From an uncultured Burkholderiales bacterium (GTDB lineage Bacteria > Pseudomonadota > Gammaproteobacteria > Burkholderiales > Burkholderiaceae_C), in assembly GCA_903856995.1 (NCBI GenBank), contig CAIODK010000229.1:1-6300 (forward strand): a DNA stretch of 6,300 nt, given 5' to 3'. Shown here piece by piece: positions 1-6,073 of the stretch. The position numbers were made by a program, and so were the translations under genes. The notes beneath the pieces are model-generated. The model saw only the letters and a program-made list of their open reading frames with translations. It was not told the origin of the DNA and made no database searches. Each line of letters starts with the position of its first letter. The first letter of the stretch is position 1.

Positions 1-2905
1 CTTGCCCGTGGTGGCGACGCACCCGGTGCAGTTCACCAAGCCCGACGACTACGAGGCGCACGAAGCGCGCGTGTGTATTTCCGAAGGCGAGATCTTGGGC
101 AACCAACGCCGTGTGCGCAAGTTCACGCGAGAGCAGTATTTCAAATCATCGACCCAAATGTGTACGCTGTTTGCCGACGTGCCCAGCGCCATCGCCAACA
201 CCGCAGAGATTGCCAAACGCTGCAACCTGACCTTGGTGCTCGGCAAGCCGCAACTGCCTAACTTCCCCATCCCGCCCGTCAACGGCGTGGTGATGTCGGT
301 GGAAGACTACTTCCGCCATGTGTCCAACGAAGGGCTGGATGCGCGCTTGCTGCACCTGTACCCAGCGCAAACCAAACGCACCGCCGAGCGCCCACGCTAT
401 GTGGCGCGTTTGGAGTTTGAGCTGAACACGATTTTGAAGATGGGGTTCCCCGGCTACTTCTTGATCGTGGGTGACTTCATCCAGTGGGCCAAAGCCAATG
501 GCTGTCCTGTGGGGCCAGGCCGCGGTTCGGGCGCGGGCTCGCTGGTGGCGTATGCGCTGAAGATCACCGATCTTGACCCGCTGCAATACAACTTGCTGTT
601 TGAGCGTTTCTTGAACCCAGAGCGGGTATCCATGCCCGACTTTGACATTGACTTTTGCCAGGCCAACCGCGACCGTGTGATTGACTATGTGAAAGACAAA
701 TACGGGCGCGATGCGGTGTCGCAGATCGTCACCTTCGGCACGATGGCTGCGCGTGCGGCGATTCGTGACGTGGGCCGCGTGCTCGACATGAGCTACACCT
801 TTTGCGACGGCATTAGCAAGCTGATCCCCAACAAGCCAGGCCAACAAATCACCATTGCTGGTGCGATTGAGGCTGAACCCATCTTGGCCGATCGCTTGGC
901 CAAAGAAGACGAAGTCAAGATGCTGCTCGAGTTGGCTCAAAAGCTCGAAGGCATGACCCGCAACGTCGGCATGCACGCCGGTGGCGTGTTGATCGCGCCG
1001 GGCAAGCTGACCGATTTCTGCCCTTTGTACCAACAGCCCGGCAGCGATTCGGCGGTGAGTCAGTTTGACAAAGACGACGTCGAATCTGCGGGCTTGGTGA
1101 AGTTCGACTTTTTAGGCTTGGCCACGCTGACCATCTTGGAGATTGCGCGCGAATTCATCATGCAGCGCCACAAGGGCCAAGAGCACTTTGCGTTTGAGAA
1201 CATCCCACTTGACGATGCGCGGACCTACCAACTGTTTCAAGACGGCAAGACCGAGGCGGTGTTCCAGTTTGAAAGTCGTGGCATGCAAGGCATGTTGCGC
1301 GATGCCCGGCCCACGCGCCTAGAAGACTTGATTGCGCTGAACGCGTTGTACCGCCCTGGCCCGATGGACTTGATCCCGAGCTTCGTGGCGCGTAAGCACG
1401 GACGCGAAACCATTGAATACCCGCACCCCTTGGTCGCCGAGATGCTGTCCGAGACCTACGGCATCATGGTCTACCAAGAGCAGGTGATGCAAACCGCCCA
1501 GATCTTGGGTGGCTACTCACTGGGCGGCGCTGACATGTTGCGCCGCGCCATGGGTAAAAAGAAAGCCGAAGAGATGGCGGAGCACCGCGACATCTTCCGC
1601 GCTGGCGCTTCCAAAAACAACATCACACAAGACAAAGCCGACGAGATCTTTGACTTGATGGAGAAGTTTGCGGGCTACGGTTTTAACAAGTCCCATGCGG
1701 CCGCTTACTCGCTACTCGCGTACCACACCGGCTGGTTGAAGGTCCATTACACGGCTGAGTTCTTCTGCGCCAACATGACGGTGGAGATGGATGACACCGA
1801 CAAGCTCAAGGTCTTGTTTGGCGACGCGCTCAAGATGGGCCTCACGTTTGAGGCGCCTGACGTCAACCGAGGGCGTCACCGCTTCGAGCCCATTTCTGAC
1901 AAAGTGATTCGCTACGGTTTGGGCGCCATCAAAGGCTCGGGCCAACAAGCGATTGAAGCCATCGTGGCCGCACGTGAAGAGGGTGGGGCGTTCACAAGTT
2001 TGTTTGACTTCTGCCGCCGCGTCGACCGCAGTCGCTTGAACAAACGCACGGTGGAGGCCTTGATCAAAGCAGGCGCGTTTGACAACTTGCACCTGAATCG
2101 TGCCGAGCTTTTGGCCAGCGTTGAGCGGGCTTTTGACTTTGCATCCGCCAGCCAGGCCAACGTCAACCAAGGCGGCTTGTTTGACATGATGGGTGAAGAT
2201 ACCCACGGCTCGAGCACGCAAGAGCCGGATTACGTTGAGGTCATGCCGTGGGGCGTGAAAGAACGCCTCACCCACGAGAAGGTGGCCTTGGGCTTTTACT
2301 TGTCCGGCCATTTGTTTGACGAAGTCGAGCGTGAGATTCGCCGCTTTGCCCGGACCCGCATCGAAGACTTGATGGACTCACGTGAGCCACAACTCTTGGC
2401 GGGCATCGTGAGTGACATGCGTGTCATCAACGGGCAACGCGGCAAGCTGGCCATCTTCAAGCTGGACGATAAGTCTGGAATGATTGAAGCCACCGCCGAT
2501 GAAGCCACCATCAACCTGTACCGCAACACCTTGAAGGATGATGAGCTGGTCATCATCATGGGCAAGGCGCAACCAGACCGTTTCTCAGGTGGCTTGCGTT
2601 TGGTCATCAACCAAGTGTGGGATTTGGGGCAAGCCCGTTGCCGCTTTGGCAAATACCTCAGTGTCACGGTCAACGGCACAGCGCCGGACATCGCGCGTCT
2701 GCTGCGCGATCACCCCGCCAAAGTGGAGACATCCGAGCAGGGGGAGTTGGTGCGCGGCATGAGCGTACGATTGAAGCTGTTGCGCGACGGAGCGACTGCC
2801 GATGTGCAGTTGGGCGACAACGCCAAGTTTTTCCCCAGCGATGCAGCCTTGGCCAGTTGGATGGCGCAGTCCCATGAGGGGCAATCTCAAATCATTTACG
2901 AGTAA
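1..2905 (+). CDS. dnaE: DNA polymerase III alpha subunit (replicative polymerase), 5'-truncated by the window edge
   Basis: Catalytic subunit of the replicative DNA polymerase III holoenzyme. The reading frame is open from base 2 to the TAA at 2903-2905 (967 residues visible). By comparison with E. coli DnaE (about 1160 aa), roughly 190 N-terminal residues, most of the PHP domain, lie before the window, so the apparent TTG at base 2 is an internal Leu. Numbering from the first visible residue: VGPGRGSGAGS at about 171-181; the palm carboxylates in MPDFDIDF are Asp213 and Asp215, and the third is Asp369 in KFDFLG. Further conserved blocks are GADMLRRAMGKKK (about 509-521) and GFNKSH (about 560-565). 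A helix-hairpin-helix region starts near 637 (YGLGAIKGSG), a sliding-clamp-binding motif QGGLF lies at 723-727, and an OB fold starts near 798. No frameshift or lost catalytic residue is seen. The next gene starts 6 bp downstream. Identification is essentially certain; the DnaE1 type is inferred from full-length similarity to E. coli DnaE. Confidence 0.98.
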   Translation, partial: LPVVATHPVQFTKPDDYEAHEARVCISEGEILGNQRRVRKFTREQYFKSSTQMCTLFADVPSAIANTAEIAKRCNLTLVLGKPQLPNFPIPPVNGVVMSVEDYFRHVSNEGLDARLLHLYPAQTKRTAERPRYVARLEFELNTILKMGFPGYFLIVGDFIQWAKANGCPVGPGRGSGAGSLVAYALKITDLDPLQYNLLFERFLNPERVSMPDFDIDFCQANRDRVIDYVKDKYGRDAVSQIVTFGTMAARAAIRDVGRVLDMSYTFCDGISKLIPNKPGQQITIAGAIEAEPILADRLAKEDEVKMLLELAQKLEGMTRNVGMHAGGVLIAPGKLTDFCPLYQQPGSDSAVSQFDKDDVESAGLVKFDFLGLATLTILEIAREFIMQRHKGQEHFAFENIPLDDARTYQLFQDGKTEAVFQFESRGMQGMLRDARPTRLEDLIALNALYRPGPMDLIPSFVARKHGRETIEYPHPLVAEMLSETYGIMVYQEQVMQTAQILGGYSLGGADMLRRAMGKKKAEEMAEHRDIFRAGASKNNITQDKADEIFDLMEKFAGYGFNKSHAAAYSLLAYHTGWLKVHYTAEFFCANMTVEMDDTDKLKVLFGDALKMGLTFEAPDVNRGRHRFEPISDKVIRYGLGAIKGSGQQAIEAIVAAREEGGAFTSLFDFCRRVDRSRLNKRTVEALIKAGAFDNLHLNRAELLASVERAFDFASASQANVNQGGLFDMMGEDTHGSSTQEPDYVEVMPWGVKERLTHEKVALGFYLSGHLFDEVEREIRRFARTRIEDLMDSREPQLLAGIVSDMRVINGQRGKLAIFKLDDKSGMIEATADEATINLYRNTLKDDELVIIMGKAQPDRFSGGLRLVINQVWDLGQARCRFGKYLSVTVNGTAPDIARLLRDHPAKVETSEQGELVRGMSVRLKLLRDGATADVQLGDNAKFFPSDAALASWMAQSHEGQSQIIYE

Positions 2906-2911
2906 CGTTTT

Positions 2912-3475
2912 ATGTGGACCATCCCAACGCTCATGACTCTGGCCCGCATTGCGGCGATACCGCTCATCGTGGGCTTGTACTATTTGCCAATTGAGACCGA
3001 AGAGCGAAACCTGTGGGCCACCGTGATGTTTGTGGTGTTCGCGTTGACCGATTGGTTGGATGGTTATTTGGCCCGCAAGCTCAACCAATCGTCGGCCTTT
3101 GGTGCTTTTCTTGACCCCGTGGCCGACAAATTTTTGGTGTGTGCCAGCTTGCTGATTTTGGTGCATGTGGGCCATGCGGATGTGTTGGTCGCGCTCATCA
3201 TCATCGGGCGTGAAATTGCCATTTCTGCTTTGCGTGAGTGGATGGCTCAAATCGGTGCCTCCCGCAGCGTGGCCGTGCACGTGCTGGGCAAGCTCAAGAC
3301 CATGGTGCAAATGGTGGCTATTCCGTTCTTGTTGTTTGATGGCCAGTTGTTTGGCGTCATTGACACGGCCTTGTGGGGCACCGTGTTGATCTGGATCGCC
3401 GGCGTGTTGACCGTTTGGTCGATGGTCTACTACCTGCAAAAAGCGTGGCCGGACATCGTGGACCACGCCAAGTAA
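2912..3475 (+). CDS. pgsA: CDP-diacylglycerol-glycerol-3-phosphate 3-phosphatidyltransferase (phosphatidylglycerophosphate synthase)
   Basis: Inner-membrane enzyme that transfers the phosphatidyl group from CDP-diacylglycerol to sn-glycerol 3-phosphate, releasing CMP. This is the committed step towards phosphatidylglycerol and cardiolipin. The 187 residues fit the family size (E. coli PgsA, 182). The complete CDP-alcohol phosphotransferase signature D-x2-D-G-x2-A-R-x8-G-x3-D-x3-D is present as Asp47, Asp50, Gly51, Ala54, Arg55, Gly64, Asp68 and Asp72, so all metal- and substrate-binding residues are intact. NIPTLLTL-like N-terminus (here IPTLMTLARI), GREIAISALREWMA and a VLTVWSMVYYL C-terminal segment match PgsA specifically rather than PssA or Cls. 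Several hydrophobic membrane segments are evident. ATG at 2912 is the start: it is 6 bp after the dnaE stop, with only a weak GAG-type ribosome site, suggesting translational coupling. In many proteobacteria pgsA follows uvrC, so the dnaE neighbour is a notable arrangement. Confidence 0.97.
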   Translation: MWTIPTLMTLARIAAIPLIVGLYYLPIETEERNLWATVMFVVFALTDWLDGYLARKLNQSSAFGAFLDPVADKFLVCASLLILVHVGHADVLVALIIIGREIAISALREWMAQIGASRSVAVHVLGKLKTMVQMVAIPFLLFDGQLFGVIDTALWGTVLIWIAGVLTVWSMVYYLQKAWPDIVDHAK

Positions 3476-4362
3476 TGACCGATCAAAAAAACCAAGCGTG
3501 GCTGCGCGCCATGCCTTGGGTGTTTGTGCTGGTGTGGAGCACGGGCTTTATCGTGGCGCGTTACGGCATGCCCAATTCGCCACCCTTTACCTTCTTGTTG
3601 TGGCGGTATCTTTTTTCCATTTTTTGTTTTGTGTTGTGGGTCAAATGGGCGCGCGTGCCATGGCCGCAGAGCAGGGCGCAGTGGGGGCATTTGGCCGTCA
3701 CGGGCATCTTGATGCATGCGGGCTATTTGGGCGGCGTTTGGGCGGCGGTCAAAGTCGGCATGGGCGCAGGGTTGACATCGCTCATCGTGGGTTTGCAGCC
3801 CGTGTTGACGGCGGTTTGGTTGTCTTCTCGTGGCGGCCATGTGTCACGCCGTCAATGGCAAGGCTTGGCCTTGGGCTTTGTGGGGCTGGCCATGGTGGTG
3901 TCGCGCAAGCTCGAGGGTGGCATTGAAGTTTCGCCATGGAGTTTGACCATGATCACCATGGCGCTCTGCGCCATCACCACCGGCACCTTGTATCAAAAAC
4001 GATTCGTGCAAGCGTGTGATGTGCGCAGTGCCAATGCGGTGCAGCTGATGGCGGCTTTCTTGGTCACGCTTCCTCTCGCATGGATGGAGGTTGAGCCCGT
4101 GATTTGGAACGCCGAGATGATCGGCGCCATGGTCTGGGCTGTGTTGATTTTGACCTTGGGCGGTAGCTCTTTGTTCTACATCCTCATCCAACGCGGGGCC
4201 GCTGCAGCGGTGACCAGTCTGTTGTATTTGGTTCCCCCCACCACAGCGGTGATGGCTTGGTTTTTGTTTGATGAGCCGATCACCTTGGTGACACTTTCGG
4301 GCATCGTGGTGACCGCCATGGGGGTGAGCTTGGTGGTGCGGCCTCCTAAAATCACCGCTTAA
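3475..4362 (+). CDS. DMT-superfamily (EamA domain) transporter, substrate unknown
   Basis: Integral inner-membrane protein of 295 residues with two EamA repeats and about ten predicted hydrophobic helices, approximately at 11-30, 35-55, 68-88, 91-110, 120-137, 148-168, 182-199, 208-229, 235-257 and 262-285. The N-terminal block PWVFVLVWSTGFIVARYGMP is typical of drug/metabolite-transporter family members, as is the helix-9 to helix-10 region with a paired Pro (LVPPTTAVMAWFLFDEP). Family members export or import metabolites, amino acids or drugs; the substrate cannot be read from sequence. The frame is open upstream to an ATG at 3373, but that extension lies wholly inside pgsA and encodes an Arg-rich, non-membrane sequence. 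The ATG at 3475 overlaps the pgsA TAA by one base (TAATG) and gives the normal family N-terminus. The dehydrogenase gene begins 16 bp downstream, so a shared pathway is possible but unproven. Confidence 0.92.
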   Translation: MTDQKNQAWLRAMPWVFVLVWSTGFIVARYGMPNSPPFTFLLWRYLFSIFCFVLWVKWARVPWPQSRAQWGHLAVTGILMHAGYLGGVWAAVKVGMGAGLTSLIVGLQPVLTAVWLSSRGGHVSRRQWQGLALGFVGLAMVVSRKLEGGIEVSPWSLTMITMALCAITTGTLYQKRFVQACDVRSANAVQLMAAFLVTLPLAWMEVEPVIWNAEMIGAMVWAVLILTLGGSSLFYILIQRGAAAAVTSLLYLVPPTTAVMAWFLFDEPITLVTLSGIVVTAMGVSLVVRPPKITA

Positions 4363-4367
4363 TTTCT

Positions 4368-4372
4368 AAAGG
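4368..4372 (+). promoter_or_regulatory. Ribosome binding site fixing the dehydrogenase start
   Basis: AAAGG lies 6 bases before the ATG at 4379. It supports that ATG over the in-frame TTG at 4373, which sits directly against the AAAGG with no spacer. The 16-bp gap after the transporter stop holds nothing else recognisable and no terminator. Confidence 0.6.
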
Positions 4373-4378
4373 TTGAAG

Positions 4379-5464
4379 ATGAGTCAAAAACGCATTGCAG
4401 TGATCGCTGGTGACGGCATTGGCAAAGAAGTCATGCCCGAAGGCATTCGTGTCATGGACGCAGCAGCGCGTAAATTTGGCATTGATTTGTCGTTTGACCA
4501 CTTCGACTTCTCAAGCTGGGACTATTTTGAGAAGCACGGAAAGATGCTGCCCGACGATTGGAAAGACCAAATCGGCGGGCATGATGCGATTTATTTTGGC
4601 GCTGTGGGTTGGCCTGAGAAGATCCAAGATCACATCTCGTTGTGGGGCTCGCTGCTAATGTTTCGTCGCGAGTTTGATCAGTACATCAACTTGCGCCCCG
4701 CACGTTTGATGCCCGGCATCATCGCGCCCGTGGTGCGCCGTGATGGCACGCCGCGTCAACCCGGCGAGATCGACATGTACATCGTGCGCGAGAACACCGA
4801 AGGCGAGTACTCAAGCATTGGGGGGCGCATGTTCCAAGGCACAGAGCGCGAGATCGTGATGCAAGAGACCGTGATGTCGCGTATCGGCGTCGACCGTGTC
4901 TTGAAGTTTGCATTTGAGTTAGCGCAGACACGCCCTAAAAAGCATTTGACCAGCGCCACCAAATCTAACGGTATTGCCATCACCATGCCCTACTGGGATG
5001 AGCGCGTGGTTGAAATGGCCAAGAACTACCCAGGCATCAACGTCGATAAATTCCACATTGACATCTTGACCGCGCACTTTGTGCAGCGTCCAGATTTCTT
5101 TGATGTGGTGGTGGCCAGCAATTTGTTTGGCGACATCTTGAGCGACCTCGGACCGGCTTGTACAGGAACGATTGGCATTGCACCAAGCGCCAACTTGAAC
5201 CCAGACCGCAAGTTCCCATCCCTCTTTGAACCCGTGCATGGCTCAGCGCCAGACATCGCGGGCAAAGGCATCGCCAACCCGATCGGTCAGATTTGGTGCG
5301 GCGCGATGATGCTTGAATTCTTGGGCCACAAAGATGCACATGACGCTGTATTGGCTGCCATTGAGAAAGTCTTAGAACCAAAAAGTGGCGCACCTAAGAC
5401 GCCTGACATAGGTGGTAACGCTAGTACTTCTGATGTGGGCCGTGCGATTGCAGAAGCTTTGTAA
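4379..5464 (+). CDS. Tartrate dehydrogenase / D-malate dehydrogenase (decarboxylating) family enzyme
   Basis: NAD-dependent, metal-dependent beta-decarboxylating dehydrogenase of the isocitrate/isopropylmalate dehydrogenase superfamily. It is closest in pattern to E. coli DmlA (YeaU, D-malate to pyruvate and CO2) and TtuC-type tartrate dehydrogenases. Length is 361 aa, the same as E. coli DmlA. Conserved features: IAGDGIGKEVMPEGI near the N-terminus; substrate-binding Arg96, Arg106 and Arg137; catalytic Tyr144 and Lys195; metal ligands Asp228, Asp252 and Asp256 (SNLFGDILSDLGP); and the NAD-binding loop HGSAPDIAGKGIANP at about 287-301. WPEKIQDHISLWGSLLMFRR at 79-98 resembles the DmlA/TtuC group rather than LeuB. 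The ATG at 4379 is chosen because AAAGG stands 6 bases upstream. Substrate preference among D-malate, tartrate and 3-isopropylmalate cannot be settled from sequence, so no symbol is given (dmlA and ttuC are the candidates). Likely cotranscribed with the preceding transporter gene. Confidence 0.93.
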   Translation: MSQKRIAVIAGDGIGKEVMPEGIRVMDAAARKFGIDLSFDHFDFSSWDYFEKHGKMLPDDWKDQIGGHDAIYFGAVGWPEKIQDHISLWGSLLMFRREFDQYINLRPARLMPGIIAPVVRRDGTPRQPGEIDMYIVRENTEGEYSSIGGRMFQGTEREIVMQETVMSRIGVDRVLKFAFELAQTRPKKHLTSATKSNGIAITMPYWDERVVEMAKNYPGINVDKFHIDILTAHFVQRPDFFDVVVASNLFGDILSDLGPACTGTIGIAPSANLNPDRKFPSLFEPVHGSAPDIAGKGIANPIGQIWCGAMMLEFLGHKDAHDAVLAAIEKVLEPKSGAPKTPDIGGNASTSDVGRAIAEAL

Positions 5465-5491
5465 TTTTTGCTTCAAAAAAACGACTAGAAT
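5463..5491 (+). promoter_or_regulatory. Candidate sigma-70 promoter for the hupB-tRNA-Val unit
   Basis: TAGAAT at 5486-5491 matches five of six bases of the -10 consensus. It follows an A-tract and would place the transcription start near 5498. The -35 is poor: the best-looking TTGCTT (5468-5473) is only 12 bp upstream, and the sequence at the standard 17-bp spacing is AATTTT (5463-5468). An alternative pairing is TTGCTT with TTTATC (5491-5496) at 17 bp. The location just after the dehydrogenase stop fits, but the exact promoter is uncertain. Confidence 0.35.
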
Positions 5492-5497
5492 TTATCC

Positions 5498-5637
5498 ATG
5501 CTGTTCATAACATGGCATCTCTTACCAAGATGTTATGCCTCGTAGGCGAGACACCTCCAGCAGCGTTACTTCGGATCGTGTTAGAAAATTAACCCGATCT
5601 ATGAATCAACATCACATCTCATTGAGAGGGGATTTTT
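5498..5637 (+). promoter_or_regulatory. Structured leader (5' UTR) of the HU gene
   Basis: Roughly 140 bases between the presumed transcription start and the GTG carry several inverted repeats. The best is a perfect 8-bp pair, CATAACAT (5506-5513) with ATGTTATG (5530-5537), capped by CTT-ACC-AAG (5521-5529). It competes with GGCAT/ATGCC (5514-5518 and 5535-5539) and CATCT/AGATG (5516-5520 and 5528-5532). Next come CTCG-TAGG-CGAG (5539-5550) and a hairpin GATCG-T-GTT / AAC-C-CGATC (5574-5582 with 5591-5599, loop of 8, one mismatch). Last is TCTC-ATT-GAGA (5617-5627), which touches the Shine-Dalgarno. I do not recognise a known riboswitch class. A regulatory role is inference. Confidence 0.4.
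5624..5631 (+). promoter_or_regulatory. Ribosome binding site supporting the GTG start of the HU gene
   Basis: GAGAGGGG stands 6 bases before GTG at 5638. Its strength and spacing, together with the family-standard N-terminus MNKTELIEHIA, settle the GTG as the start codon. The first four bases (GAGA) could pair with TCTC at 5617-5620. Confidence 0.75.
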
Positions 5638-5910
5638 GTGAATAAAACTGAATTGATTGAGCACATCGCCAAGCACGCCGACATTTCTAAAGCTGCTGCG
5701 ACTCGCGCGCTTGAATCCACCATCGGTGCTGTGAAAACAACCTTGAAAAAGGGCGGTACAGTTTCATTGGTTGGCTTCGGTACGTTTGCTGTTGGCAAGC
5801 GCGCTGCACGCGTGGGTCGTAACCCACGTACTGGCGAAGCTATCAAGATCAAGGCAGCTAAGGTGCCTAAGTTCCGTCCAGGTAAAGGCCTGAAAGACGC
5901 CTTGAACTGA
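5638..5910 (+). CDS. hupB: HU-family DNA-binding protein (nucleoid-associated)
   Basis: Small basic histone-like protein that binds and bends DNA as a dimer and organises the nucleoid. It has exactly the family length of 90 residues. N-terminal helices (MNKTELIEHIAKHADISKAA) form the dimerisation body. The DNA-binding arm contains GFGTF (46-50), a basic stretch KRAARVGRNPRTGEAIK (54-70) with the intercalating Pro63 in RNPRTG (61-66), and the C-terminal PKFRPGKGLKDALN (77-90). This is the HU signature; IHF subunits differ in the arm and C-terminus. Translation starts at GTG, backed by the strong GAGAGGGG 6 bases upstream. The leader is long and potentially structured, and a tRNA-Val gene begins 15 bp after the TGA with no terminator between, so a joint transcript is likely. 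The hupB rather than hupA name is conventional for betaproteobacteria and not provable here. Confidence 0.96.
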   Translation: MNKTELIEHIAKHADISKAAATRALESTIGAVKTTLKKGGTVSLVGFGTFAVGKRAARVGRNPRTGEAIKIKAAKVPKFRPGKGLKDALN

Positions 5911-5925
5911 TCTACGATTTCGGAT

Positions 5926-6001
5926 GGGTGCTTAGCTCAGTTGGCAGAGCGGCTGCCTTACACGCAGTAGGTCGGCGGTTCGACCCCGTCAGCACCCACC
6001 A
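5926..6001 (+). tRNA. tRNA-Val (anticodon UAC)
   Basis: Complete 76-nt cloverleaf including encoded CCA (5999-6001). Acceptor stem GGGTGCT (5926-5932) pairs with AGCACCC (5991-5997), discriminator A5998. The D arm has GCTC/GAGC with a GTTGG-type loop. The anticodon stem GCTGC (5952-5956) / GCAGT (5964-5968) has one G-U pair and encloses loop CTTACAC, giving anticodon TAC at 5959-5961. The variable loop is AGGTC. The T stem GGCGG (5974-5978) / CCGTC (5986-5990) encloses TTCGACC. It reads valine GUA/GUG (and probably other GUN) codons. It lies between the HU stop codon and a terminator, with no clear promoter of its own. Confidence 0.98.
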
Positions 6002-6012
6002 CCTCATCGGAT

Positions 6013-6041
6013 AAGGCGAACACTACCGTTCGCCTTTTTTT
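6013..6041 (+). terminator. Rho-independent terminator after tRNA-Val
   Basis: AAGGCGAA (6013-6020) pairs perfectly with TTCGCCTT (6029-6036). An extra C6021-G6028 pair closes a six-base loop, and a run of seven T follows (6035-6041). It sits 11 bases after the tRNA CCA and fits termination of the hupB-tRNA transcript. Confidence 0.93.
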
Positions 6042-6073
6042 ATTGATATTCCAAAGCTTGTCGAGACCACAGC

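Noticed and set aside
146..1033. Antisense open frame of 295 codons opposite dnaE
   Set aside because: It mirrors the strongly supported dnaE frame, a common by-product of GC-rich codon bias. Its His/Gln/Val-rich translation shows no recognisable domain.
2585..3466. Antisense open frame of 293 codons across the dnaE 3' end and pgsA
   Set aside because: It crosses two well-identified genes on the other strand and its Gln/His-rich translation resembles no family I know. It is treated as a shadow frame.
3373..3474. In-frame upstream ATG extension of the transporter gene
   Set aside because: The extra 34 codons lie inside pgsA and encode an Arg-rich stretch atypical of DMT proteins. The ATG at 3475 gives the family N-terminus and a TAATG junction.
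4373..4378. TTG at 4373 as the start of the dehydrogenase
   Set aside because: It directly abuts the AAAGG ribosome site, whereas the ATG at 4379 has proper spacing and yields the normal family N-terminus.
5453..5479. Inverted repeats at the dehydrogenase end (GAAGC/GCTTC and TTTTTG-CTT-CAAAAA) as a terminator
   Set aside because: One has a 12-base loop and only five pairs. The other is nearly all A-T and is not followed by a T-run. Neither makes a credible intrinsic terminator, so termination before hupB is unproven.
5926..6041. tRNA-Val 3' end as an integration (att) site of a mobile element
   Set aside because: No integrase gene, no repeat of the tRNA 3' end and no compositional break are visible. 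A terminator and a housekeeping gene follow directly.
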